DNA of 64,000 nucleotides, taken from assembly GCA_037176725.1 (NCBI GenBank), contig JAZBRS010000050.1, forward strand, positions 11,984,001 through 12,048,000, read 5' to 3'. Under the pieces are notes generated by a model. That model searched no databases. It was given only the letters and a program-made list of their open reading frames with translations, and was not told where the DNA came from. This document shows positions 38,725-50,000 of the stretch, piece after piece (position 1 is the stretch's first letter; every line of letters starts with the position of its first letter). The stretch is from Posidonia oceanica (taxonomy: Eukaryota > Streptophyta > Magnoliopsida > Alismatales > Posidoniaceae). A program made the translations under genes and the position numbers.

Positions 38725-40019
38725 CCCTCCGTTCTCCTTTCAATCCAGAGAGCAAGCGAGCAAGTGTGAACCGGCAAGAGCAAGCAGAGCGAACCAGTGT
38801 GAGCAAGAGCGAATCAGTGCGAGAACCTCAATCCCAGAAACCAGAATTCCAGATTTTCTTTCCCCCTGTGCGCTCTCTTTCTCTCCTCTGCATTCTTCCA
38901 ATCCCAGAGAAAAGAGAGCTGTGGGAGAGAGCATTCGAGAGCCACCTCGGCATCCCGGAGAGAGGCCACCCATCTCAGACCATTCCCACTCCTCAGAACC
39001 TCTCCCATTCCTTCTCAAATTCAGAGAATCTCCTTCTTCCTTTCCCAGCTAACTAGCACCCTTCCTGACCTTCACTCTCCTCCCAATTGCTCCCCCGAAC
39101 TCACCCCGAAATTCAGCATCCTTCCCGGCCATTCCACCACCCAAATCATCCCTTAATCACCCTCTGAAAGCCTATCTGCAGCCCACAGAACCCACTCCAC
39201 AATCCTTTTCACCACAATCCACAGCATCCTCCCAAACTACACCCAGAAGTTCACCGAACCTCCACCTTTCCAGGCCACCTGACAGCGAACCAAACCTTCC
39301 ACCACAGACCCTAAACCCCACTACAAACACTTTGCCCCATTTCTGCCTGAAACCAGCCCGAGCCTCCATTTCCTCTCCATTGGCATCAGAAACCCTCTCC
39401 AAACATCCGAACCCCATCGCCAGCATCCCAGCAACCCACCGGAACATTCCATCCAGCCTGAGGAGCAGCGGATACCCTCCCCGGTCTCCGGCTGTCATTG
39501 CTGGACCCAAAAAAGCCAACTCTTCACCCGAGCTCTGAAGCTCGCGCCCGATCGTTCAAGAAGCACCGGAAGATCACCCTGAGGACGCCCGGACCACCGC
39601 GAGCCGCCAGCACCCTCCGCAGCAACCGGACGACGAGCTCCGGCCAGCTCCTGTGCAACTGAGGTCGGGGGCATGCTCCGGACACGACCAGAGGTAAACT
39701 TCCTTCCCCCTAGATCCCTCTCCTCCTCCTGCTGCTTTTCCGTGGGTCAGAACCAGGTTCCGAACCTCTCAGATGCCGCAGCAGCTCACCGGACAGGTCT
39801 CCTTCTCCGGCGCCGGCCGCTCTTCCTCCGGACACTCTCCCCGGCAGAGCGAGCCCCGGACCACTCCCAGAGCTCCGGACGATCGCCGACGTTGCCCTCC
39901 GCCCGACTGCGCACCCTCAGCCCCCCTGTGCCGACGGTCACGAGCTCCGGCGGCCAGCTGCTACAGCGCTCGTCACCATCGGCCGACACTGTGCCTTTAT
40001 TTTTGCATTTATATGGTTT

Positions 40020-41010
40020 TTAAGCGAATATTGCATATCTGTCTTAAGTTTCTGTCTTTTTACATTCCAGTCCTCATTTCATTTATTCTGCTTGGTTTTT
40101 AATTAAGTACTTTGCTAAATTGCATAATCTGTTCGTAGTTTTCTGTTTTTACAGTTTAGTCCATTCACTGTGCCTTTCAGTTGTAATATTTTGCATTTTA
40201 GCCCCTCTGTTTTCGTTTTTTGCATGTAAGTCCTGCACTAAATCATTTCATTTAAATGCATTGACTTTACCATACTGCATTGCATCCTGGCCCCCTGCAT
40301 GTTTTTATTTTTGCATTTAAGTCCCATGCACTGTAGCGACTTAGGATTTATTTTTTATTTTTGCATACTGCATTGCATATTTGCCCCTCTGCTTTATCAT
40401 ATTTGCAGTTAGGTCCATTTTAAATGGACAGTAACTGTGTTGCATATATCTTGGCTTATTAAATTGCATTTTGACCCTGTATTTTCCAGAAATTGCACTG
40501 TGGTCCTGTCATTTAAATTCCAGAGCATATTTTCCATACTAAATTGCATTTTCAGCCCCTGCATGATTTGAAAATCACACCTAGGTCCCTGCATGCTTTA
40601 AAAAATCATGTGAAAAGACCATTTTGCCCCTAAGTTGCATTTTAGCCCCTATGCCTACCAAATTTCATACAGACCTTCCACTAGTACCCCCAGACTCCCT
40701 AGGACCTTGTTTTCTGGAAAATTTGCATTTTAGACCCTAGATTTTTTTCAAAATTGCACTCTGCCCCCTTTTGGTTTCAAAATCTCTTCCAAAACATACC
40801 CTCTTTTCAAAACACCTTTCTGAGCCTAGTTTTTTGCCAAATAGACCCTTGTCTTCCCCTGTTTTCAAAATCCTTTCCTGTGGAACCCTGTTTTCTGGGA
40901 AATTTGCACTTTTAGCCCCTCTTCCTTTTCAAAATGCTTTCTGAACTCCTGGTTTTCCTCAAATTACTTCTCTTTGCTTTTCTTGCTTTTGCATGCATCC
41001 TGCACTCATT
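40020..41010 (+). repeat. Degenerate TTGCATTTTAG repeats in LTR C
   Basis: About twenty loosely spaced copies of a phrase like TTGCATTTTAGCCCCTGTTT, often followed by TTCAAAA, at intervals near 45-55 bases. The same zone exists in LTRs A (about 6060-7070, minus strand) and B (26.0-26.95 kb) and in the 3' LTR of C (about 62210-63200). It looks like an old decayed tandem repeat; no coding is supported. Confidence 0.65.
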
Positions 41011-41740
41011 TAGTCTTGCATTTTAGCATCTCCTTGCACACACTAAGCACTCCTAGCTCCCTTTCACTTGGGAGGACCCCTTTGCACATCCCTAGGACCT
41101 CCTGAACACTTAGATCTGTTCTTCTCCCCTGTTCTGGCCCTTCTGCCTTGGAGCTGCGATATCTTCCAATCCGGCCGTCGGATCTTCTCAAGTGAGCTGC
41201 CCAAGCGACCGCAGCGAAGCGCTCTTCAGCATAGACCAGACAGATTTCAGATCAGGCTCCCGGATTTCCTGGTATGTCCTCCTGAACCCCTGCATTGCAT
41301 TCATTTGCATGGCATTTGCACAGTTTTCCTTGTTTTCGCTTTCTGTCTCTTTGAGCATGTAGAATAGGACTTCCCCTTTCTGCTTGTCTATTCAAATCCT
41401 CGTTTCGCGTTTCCCTGTGTGTTTCGTGTTGCGTTCTCCCTGGATTTGCCACTTTATGTGACTTTCTTCCCCTTTTTCCACGATCCGATCGCATCGCGAG
41501 CTTTGGGCAGCATGCGAGACACACCGTGGAACGGTTTAGTGGGAAACAGTCGCAAAGAGGTGGTAATCCCTCCATTTGCCCCTTCTCCCCTCAGTAGGTC
41601 TTCACACCTACTCTGAGTGGTCCTAAACAACGTCTGTTCTTACACGCACGTTGTTTTGACTCCCCTTTGGCCTCCTCTAATCTCTCTCTGCATTCTTGCA
41701 TTTACAGGGCTTCTTCAAGGTTTTTTGCTTCGCTGTTTTG

Positions 41741-42070
41741 GCACCGTTTCGCGTGCCCGCCCTCGTTTTCGCCCCGTTTTGCGTGCCCATCTGTTTTCTC
41801 GTCTCGTTTTGCGTGGTTTCCTGTTTCCTTGTCCCGTTTTGCGTGTTGTCTTGCTTTCTCGCTTGTTTTGCATGCCGGTTTCATTCTCTCGCTCCGTTTT
41901 GCGTACCTTTCTGTTTTCTCGTCTCGTTTTGCGTAGTTTCCTGTTTTCTTGTCTCGTTTTGTGTGTTGTCTCGCTTTCTCGCTTGTTTCGTGTGCCGATT
42001 TCGCTTCTTTGCATCGTTTTGCGTGCCTTTCTCGTTTCTCGCCTCGTTTTGCGTGTTTTGCGCCGTTTTC
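41741..42070 (+). repeat. 30-bp minisatellite in LTR C
   Basis: Units of the type CGTTTTGCGTGCC with variable ends, about 11 copies. It is shorter and less regular than the array in B. The partner in the 3' LTR starts at 63933 and leaves the window. Confidence 0.85.
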
Positions 42071-42712
42071 CCTTGCATGTCGATTGCATTGCATGGTTTC
42101 CTCGCTGTTTTGCTTTCTCGCTTGCATTTGCATATAGGGCTGTGATGCTTACTGCCTGGAGTTCTCACGAGCTAGGTTACGCCTGGTTCGGAACACAGAC
42201 AGCGCAGCTGAGCACTTAGAGAGCACGTTTACTTCCTTGCATCGTTTCTTCCCACTTAGAGCACTCCTTGAGCATACATTTAGGCATTCATAGGCACATA
42301 GGCATTCAATCCTGCATCTTTCTGCGTATGCGAGCGTAAGCCTAGAAAGACCGATTTTCGGGCGTGTCGGGGGTGCCTAATACCTTCCCCGCACGTAACA
42401 GGAGTCCTTACCCTGTCTTTTGGCCCGCAATGACCGTACTACCCTTATCCTAGGCTAGAGTCATCTCATTTGCATTTGTTTGCATTTGTTTCCTTTGCAT
42501 CGCTTCGCTTTGCATTTATTGCTCGGTTTTGCGCGTTAATTCACGCATTACCCCGGTTTTCCTCGTCTTCCGTTAATAGACGTGGTGGCGACTCTGATTT
42601 GTCTTATCTTTTCCTTTTCTCCTCGATTTTAAGTGTTTTTCGAGTTGAGCCTCTTCCTCGGATCTCAATCGCCGCTAAATAGCGAGCCTGGTTCCGATCG
42701 GGATCGCTACAG

Positions 42713-42730
42713 TGGCGACTCTGCTGGGGA
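42713..42730 (+). promoter_or_regulatory. Primer-binding site of element C
   Basis: TGGCGACTCTGCTGGGGA, one base after the LTR terminus and identical to the site in B. A copy of its first 11 bases also sits inside the LTR at 42586-42596. Confidence 0.9.
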
Positions 42731-44039
42731 TTAGACTAGACTCCGGCTTTCGTTCTCGACTTTTCGCTCGCTTGTTTTGTAGTTTTGTCTACCTTGTGTG
42801 CCTTTCTTGCCTGTTTTGCTCGCCTTTCTGTGCAAACCCCTAACAAGTCGCTTCGTGGCTACTTTGCTTGGGTTTTGCACCTCTTTCGCCTCGGTTTGCG
42901 CTTCCTTTTACCTGGCTTCGCTTATTTGCTTGTTTATTTACTTATTGTCTTGCTTATACTCCTATTTCTTTTACAGCCTGCTTACTTTTACCTTGTTTTG
43001 CCTTACTTGCTTATTATTGCTTTAATTCTTGCACATTGCAAGTCTACATACTTTGTTTGGCTTAAATACATGCCTTTTGGATATTGAATGCTTCTTTTAC
43101 ACTCTTGCTATGCCACCACACACGCACATACTATGCCTACGTGCCTTTTGACTTGATGAATGCTTCTTTTTCACCATCATGTTCACAAACACTCGCACAT
43201 GCCATGAACATGCCTTTTGTTGTGTTGTATGATGGTTGCTTGCCATTTTGACTGATTTTCTTCCCTTTCGCACTTGCCATGCTTAGGACAGTAGAGACTT
43301 GTCTGCTTCCCCCATGGTTAACTAAAAAATGCAAGTAAAAAGAACCTCTAGGGGCAACTAGAGACTACAAACAATCCTTCACCCTTTTTGGTTAATAAAA
43401 TGTGCAAGATAAAAAACTCTAATCATTTGCATAAGCATCATATAGGGCATGCATTCTTCTCCTCTGAGTCCACCAACTAGTCTGCGAAGGACGATTCCGG
43501 CCTATTGTTCCACTGCTTTGGGCGTGGCATAAGTTGGTCGGTCCGTCCCCTCCTTGTCCGGGGGTCGTGTCGGTGTTAGTAGAGGGTACCACCCACGCTT
43601 TGGCAGGGTAGAGGCCACTAACGCACCACCCTGTCATTACCTGAGCTTTGGGCCGGGAGTTAGACAGGGGACCTACTTTTTCTGACCTGAGTCGGTGACC
43701 CGTACATCCAGGGATACCCAGAGTAGACAACCTTGCTAGGAAACATTAGTTAGGTAAGGGGGCATACTAGAAAGCATGCATATCATTCACGCCACTTAAC
43801 TAATTCATTTGCATTCATCCTCTAGTTTCTAACCCTAATTTCCTTCTGTTGTGTCAGCGTGATCGGTAAGCGAGTTCCCTTTGCCAGAGCTTGAGTACCG
43901 ACCCTCGTTGACCCCCTTTTGCGACTTAGTTCGCGACCATTCCCCTTCCGAGCTATCCGCACTTGCGACGATAGCTCCTCTTAGGAAGCATTGCTTGAAT
44001 ATCCGTCGCAGCCCAGTTCTCACACGCTCTAGGTCAGCA
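42731..44039 (+). other. Leader (5' UTR) of element C
   Basis: About 1.3 kb before gag, homologous to the leaders of A and B. It contains no recognised gene. A donor-like GGTAAG lies at 43865-43870, about 170 bases before the ATG. The open frame upstream of the ATG (from 43881) is broken by a stop in A, so I did not use it as the start. Confidence 0.75.
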
Positions 44040-47000
44040 ATGGCCCAGTACGTTAGTGAGCCTTCTTTTACTCCCGTCACGGAGGGTGTTTCCGTTCCAG
44101 CCCCTCTGGTTGCTCCCTCTGTCCCTCTTGTTCCCCCTCCGACGCCAGGGTTTCCTCCTCTGACGTCTCTAGGTTCTCAGTACACCCCGGGACAGTGGCA
44201 AGCCTCCCTTCCTCCGGATCCGGTCGCCGAATCTATCTTGACGGCCGTTACTCGCGCTCCGGAGACGCCACTGCCCCCTCCGTCCCAGGGATACGTCGCT
44301 TTCGACATCCCTTCCACCGCTGCTGCGACCTTCTCTGTAGAATCCTTCCCTCCCGGACAGTCTGTGTCCGTGCCACTTGTTTCTCAGCCTCCGCCGGCAC
44401 TGCACTTCAGCGTCCCCACTGGCGAGACGCCTGAGGCGCAGTACCAGCATCTGATGGAGCTCGCCCAGAGACTGCAGGGCATGGCTCTATCAGTTCGTCC
44501 TTCTTCTGTCTCTGTCGTCCCTGAGGTTCCTCCGAGGCCAGTTCCTGCATTCCTTGCATCGACCTCTGCACCTCCGCCTCGACCATCGTCGCAACTGCTC
44601 ACGGTTCCGACGATGGGGGCTCGATTACCGCCTCCTCCTGCACAACACTTGGCACAGCATGCTCCACTTCCTTCTGGTGGTCAACCCTTCGGGTCGGCTG
44701 GAGCCCAGTACCTCACTGGCTCGCTGTCTGGCACCCCGCCTGCACAGCAACTGGTGCTCCGCCATCCTACCCCTGTCCCAGCACAGCATGGCATTTATTC
44801 TTCTCCTCTCCCCCAAGTCCAGCATCCTGCATACACTCCTGCATACACTATCCCCCAGCACGGATACGCCGGCCATCCCGTTGCTCCACCAGGCGACGCT
44901 ATGGTAGATCCGGAGGAGCACTTAGGTGCGACCCATTCGGCGTATGTGCTCGCTACCCCTACTGATCCCTCTCCTACAGCAGCAATTCCAGACCCCATCA
45001 ACAACCGGATGGACGTCTTGGAGAAAGCACTACGACTAGTGCAGGGTACTGAGCACCAGACCTACCAGTTCCGGGACCTCTGTTGCTTTCCAGAGGCGGT
45101 GCTCCCTCCGAAGTTCAAAATCCCGGACTTCGAGAAGTATAATGGTAGGGGCTGCCCTGTAGCACACCTGAAGGCGTATTGCGGTGATCTCGCTCAACTT
45201 CAGGCTGACGAGAGGTTGCTGATCCGCTTGTTCCAGAAGAGTTTGACCGGGCCGGCACTCAAGTGGTTCACATCACTCGATATGTCAGCCATCAAGACTT
45301 GGAACGACCTCAGTCCGGCGTTCCTGGAACAATACTCCTTCAACCTCGATCTTGTCCCAAAGAGGGCGGACTTGATCGCCATCAAGCAGAACTCTGGCGA
45401 GCCGTTCGGGGAGTACGTCGGCCGCTGGCGCGCCCTTGCCTCTCAGGTTCGGGATAGACCCTCTGACGAGGAATCTATCGAGATCGTTATCAAAGGGGCG
45501 CAGCCGTCTCTCGGAGCTTTGCTTAGCATTCAACCAGTCACTACTTTTGCGGCACTCATCAGGGCTGGAGCGCGCGTGGAGAGTTCTTTGCGGAGTGGCA
45601 ACTTCCCAGCTCTCTCTGCGTTCGCTAAGCAGGCAGTGATAAGCAGCAACAGTGCCAACAGCAGCACCTCCAACAACAACAACAGCGGCAGCAACAACAA
45701 CCGCCCGAAGAGGAAGGACTCGCCGAAACCCGCTGTTGCATTCGTCGATTCTCCTGCTGTGCCTGTTCGCTTGCCGTCACGGCCTGCCCCAGCTCAGGTG
45801 GTGTACGCTCCTGCACCTAGGATCCCGCACACACCGCACATCACAACCACCGCTAGACCGGTCTATCCTGCTGCACCGGTTCAGCAAGGCCCGTACCCAA
45901 GGCAAAGAAGACCACCCGCTGAGAGGCGGAATTTCACCCCACTGGTGGAACCACTCACGGTCATCTTGCCAAAGGTGGCATCGCTCCTGAAGTTCCCGGA
46001 GGTTCGTCCGCCGCCAAGCCCTCTGCCGCATTGGTTTAGGCCGGACCTCTTCTGCAATTTCCATCGAAGCGTCGGGCATTCGACGGATAATTGCTTCTCC
46101 CTGCGGAACGCAATTCAGGACCTGATCGAATCGGGAACGATTGTGATCGACACGCACGAGGCTTCCACTCAAGCACGCACCCATGCGTCTGCATCTCCAG
46201 CTGTTCCCCCTCATTCTGGCATCGTCCGCCAACCTTTACCGGAGCACTCTCATCCGGGAAGGGCGGGAACCTCAGGCGTCCACTCTGTCTTTCCCTCTGG
46301 GCCCGCTACCTCTGTAGTAGACCCTTCTGATCTTATCTCTGACCTCTCTGAGCCTTTCCCAGTCAGTCTCTATTTGGCGGCAGTTGCCGGCTCCGAGTCG
46401 GGAATCCATTTGATCCGACCGCGTGCCAGGCCGGAGCGCCCTCGCGCGTCTCCCACCGTGCTCCCTCAGGCTCAATCTCCTGTACACCTTTTAGCCAGAG
46501 CCCAGCCTAGTCCTCCCATTCACCTTCTAGGCAGACCTCAACCTGCCCCAGCCTTCCCACCCCAACAACCATATCCCTTAGACAGACCTCAGTATCCTGT
46601 AGGTCCCCCTGTAACCCCTCCTGTGCTCGCAGCACATGCTCCAGTCGTCATTAACTTGACCATGGACACCCATCGCGTCCCTTACAGCTACGCCACAGAA
46701 ATGTGCGCGGAAGTAACGCGATCGGGGAGGATTTACAGGCCCCCAGCACCAGCAACTAGGCCAACTCATCCTAGACCTGTTATACCCCCACCCTCAGGCC
46801 AACCCTTAGCAAATCCAGCCCCAGATCAGCCTGTAGTTAGCCAAGCCCCTAGCCGGCCTGTAGTAACCCGGCTTCCTGCCACTACCCCTGTAGAACCTGC
46901 TAGAATCACCCCTCCGGCTGCTAGGAGAGACCAACCTAGAGCAGACCTAACCTCCCAGCTTAAGAAGGTTAAAGCTGACATCTCCATCTGGGATTTGATC

Positions 47001-50000
47001 CACACTTCTGCCGAACATCGCGAGGCTTTTCTTCGTGTGTTCCAGGCTGCTCGTGTGTCCCAGTCCATTGAGCCTTCTGCCTTGGAGAGCATGGTTGGGG
47101 TAATCGCGGAGCCCCAGGTCATCTCTTTTACGAGTGATGAGCTGCCTCCGGCAGGGATTAATCACAACCAGCCCCTATTCGTCACGGTGCAGTTCAAAAA
47201 CTTTCGCATTCCCCTAACACTGGTTGATAACAGGTCAGGCCTTAACGTCTGCCCCTTGCGTACAGCAACCAAGCTCGGATTCAAAGCCGAGGATATCACG
47301 CCAGCTGTGAAGGGAATGACTGCTTTTGACAACACTCACCATGACGCTCTAGGGATTCTGATTATCCCTCTGGCTATCGGCCCGGTCGTCTTCGACGTAG
47401 AATTCTATGTCGTCGACTTGAAGCCTAACTTCAATCTTCTGCTTGGGCGCCCTTGGCTCCACAAGCATCAGGTCCTTCCTTCGACCCTCCATCGAATGAT
47501 AAAGTACCGTCGTGGCGATGATGTCATTGTCGTCATGGCGGAAAACTTTGAGAAGGAGCGGATCGAAGCAGTCACTTCCGTGTCTTCGCAATCTATCCCA
47601 TTCGACCCCGAGACTTCTGAAGCCCTCTATCGCGTTAACCGGTGCGAGCCAGTTAACTTCGTTCCTGATCTTGAACGTGTCAACTCTTTGGCCGTTCACA
47701 GTAACCCCTTTCGAATGGTCGAGAATGTATGTCACAGGTGGGGTTACACAAAGGGTACGCCGCTCGGGCGTCACGGCCAAGGGATCGCGGAGCCGATCGT
47801 AGCAGTGGAGCGAAGGAAGTCTGAAGGTCTCGGCTACGAACCAAGGCTCGACGAAGATCATTGCTTCCAGCTCAAGGATCGTGCACCAGCCATTCCCAGA
47901 GACCTCACTAACTTTACCAGTACAGGAATTCTGGGATCAACTGACTACCAAGCCGCAGCGCCGACAGAGGATTGGGTGTGTGTTGAGGACTACTACTCGG
48001 ATGAGGAGCAGTCTGATGCAACAGAGGCAGTCCCAATCAGTTCAGCAGAAACAGTGGTCAGAGCAGAGGCCCCACAGTCAGTTTATTCAGCTCTCCCTCT
48101 GGCAGAAACAGCAGGCAGTTCAGCAGGCCCTGTGGCAAAAGCGAGTTCTCATCCTTTTCCAGCCACACCAGCTTCTCAAGAACAGTCAGCAGCAGTGCAG
48201 GAGTCAGAGACACTCCTCTTGACAGAACCAAGCATGCTACCAGCGGTCACGGACACATCAGTGCCACTGCCCCCATCTCTGGAGGGGCAGTCCATCAACT
48301 CAGTCGGCAGCTTGGCTCAGCCCGCTCCCTCAGCATCATCTTCAGGAATGCAGTTGGCCCAGTCCGCTCCGCATTCTCCTGACGACCTGCAGCAGCTCTC
48401 ATGGCAAGACCCTACAGCGTCACAAGCTGCGCTCTCTCAGTTACGGCCCGATACAAAAGGCCAACTGAGCACTACACTCTCCGGGCCCTTGAGCCCTCTG
48501 AAGAGCACCCCTACTTATTCTCCAGCAGTGACCCTGGAAGCTTACTCATCGGTAGCACCGCTAGCTTGTCTATTTGGGCCATCTACATCTGAACTGCCAT
48601 CAGCGGACGCACCCGTGAACCAGATCATGCAGACCCCAAGGGCGGCGATCCATCTTGCAGCCGGGCCAGTGCCGCAGGCCCCCGGCGCCTACTACGTCGA
48701 CTCCCCCTCAGACGAAGAAGAAGGAGTGGCGATAGAAGCCCAGGTCGATTCTTGGATGTCCGACTTAGAGTTGCTTTATCAAGAACAACTCCAGTCAATA
48801 GCAGAAGACCTGGCAGACCATCAAGCTGCAGAAAGGAAAGGAAAAGCCGTAGTTACGGATCCTCCTCTGCAGGAGGACCATGCCTCTATCATGGTCTTAG
48901 AAGACTCAGCAGTGCCGGACTCCCCTAGACCAGATGAGCTCATCATTCTTCAACCAGAAGGTGGGTCTAGGTGGTTTGTACAACCCATGCCTCACTTAAG
49001 CAATATATCGAGCGGCAGTAACCAGATCAGCCGCCAGTCCGGCATATCCTCCACAAGCACACTAGAAGACCCAGAGGGGAGAGCATCAGCAGTAAATGCA
49101 GCAGTAACAGAGCAAAATGCCTCAGCAGCAGAGCAGTCAGCAGCACAGTCAGCAGAGCAGTCAGCAGTATCAGCAGTAGAGTCAGCTAAGCCTTCAGCAG
49201 TATCAACAGAGCACTCAGCAGAGTCAGTCAGGCCAGAGCAAACAGTAGAAGGAGTTGCTAGGACGGAGGTCGCGCACCGAGGCTACAAGAATACCCGAGT
49301 GAGCGTGACCATCCTGAAGCGTCACCAGGGCCAAGCAGCGGAACACATACACTCTTTCAGCATTGCAAGTCCTTCTTTTGAGAAAGAGATCCTCTCAGAA
49401 CTTGTTGCTTATGGAGAAGAGGATGATACGGGCATAGACGAGACTGACGAACCTTTGCCCGAGTTCCGGCCCTATGACGACGACCCAGAAGGCCCCAACC
49501 TCCATGTCGAAGAGGAAACGGAGGTTGTCAACATCGGCAGAGCTGAGGAAGTCAGAGAAGTTTGCATCAGTGCCCAGCTGTCCACCCAGGCTCGAGCAGA
49601 ATTCATCGCATTCCTGAAAGAATATGCGGATGTCTTCGCCTGGAGTTATGAAGATATGGTCGGCCTTGACATAGAGATAGTGGTGCACAATCTGCCCTTA
49701 AATCCGGACGCCAAGCCAGTAAAGCAGAAATTGAGAAGATGGCGACCGCAGTGGCTGCTCATGATCAAAGAAGAGATAATGAAGCAGCTTGGAGTCAACT
49801 TTCTGAAGGTCGTTCTTTATCCTGAATGGCTGGCAAACATTGTACCTGTGCCCAAGAAAGATGGCCGAATCCGGATCTGCATCGACTATAGGGACCTGAA
49901 CAAGGCAAGTCCCAAGGACGACTTTCCATTGCCCCACATTGACGTCCTAGTCGACAATACAGCGGGCCACAAAATGCTCTCCTTCATGGACGGCTTTTCT

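Larger units (their letters stand above)
36839..42711 (+). repeat. Element C 5' LTR (5873 bp)
   Basis: It begins TGTTGACACCCCATCTTGG at 36839 and ends GGGATCGCTACA at 42711. The parts are a CT-rich start, A-rich block (37.56-38.3 kb), GC-rich promoter-like segment (38.4-40.0 kb) with a TATA-like site, degenerate TTGCATTTTAGCCCCT-type repeats (40.0-41.0 kb), a conserved exon-like stretch ending in a GGTATGT donor-like site (41271), 30-bp minisatellite, and U5 block (42361-42410). Its 3' partner starts at 59034. Confidence 0.95.

Noticed and set aside
38573..39052. Open frame in the GC-rich LTR segment that resembles a small gene
   Set aside because: It lacks an ATG start, is frameshifted between the two nearly identical LTRs of C, and has no counterpart in A or B.
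43881..44039. Upstream extension of the gag frame
   Set aside because: Open in B and C but broken by a TGA directly before the ATG in A; the ATG at 44040 is the shared start.
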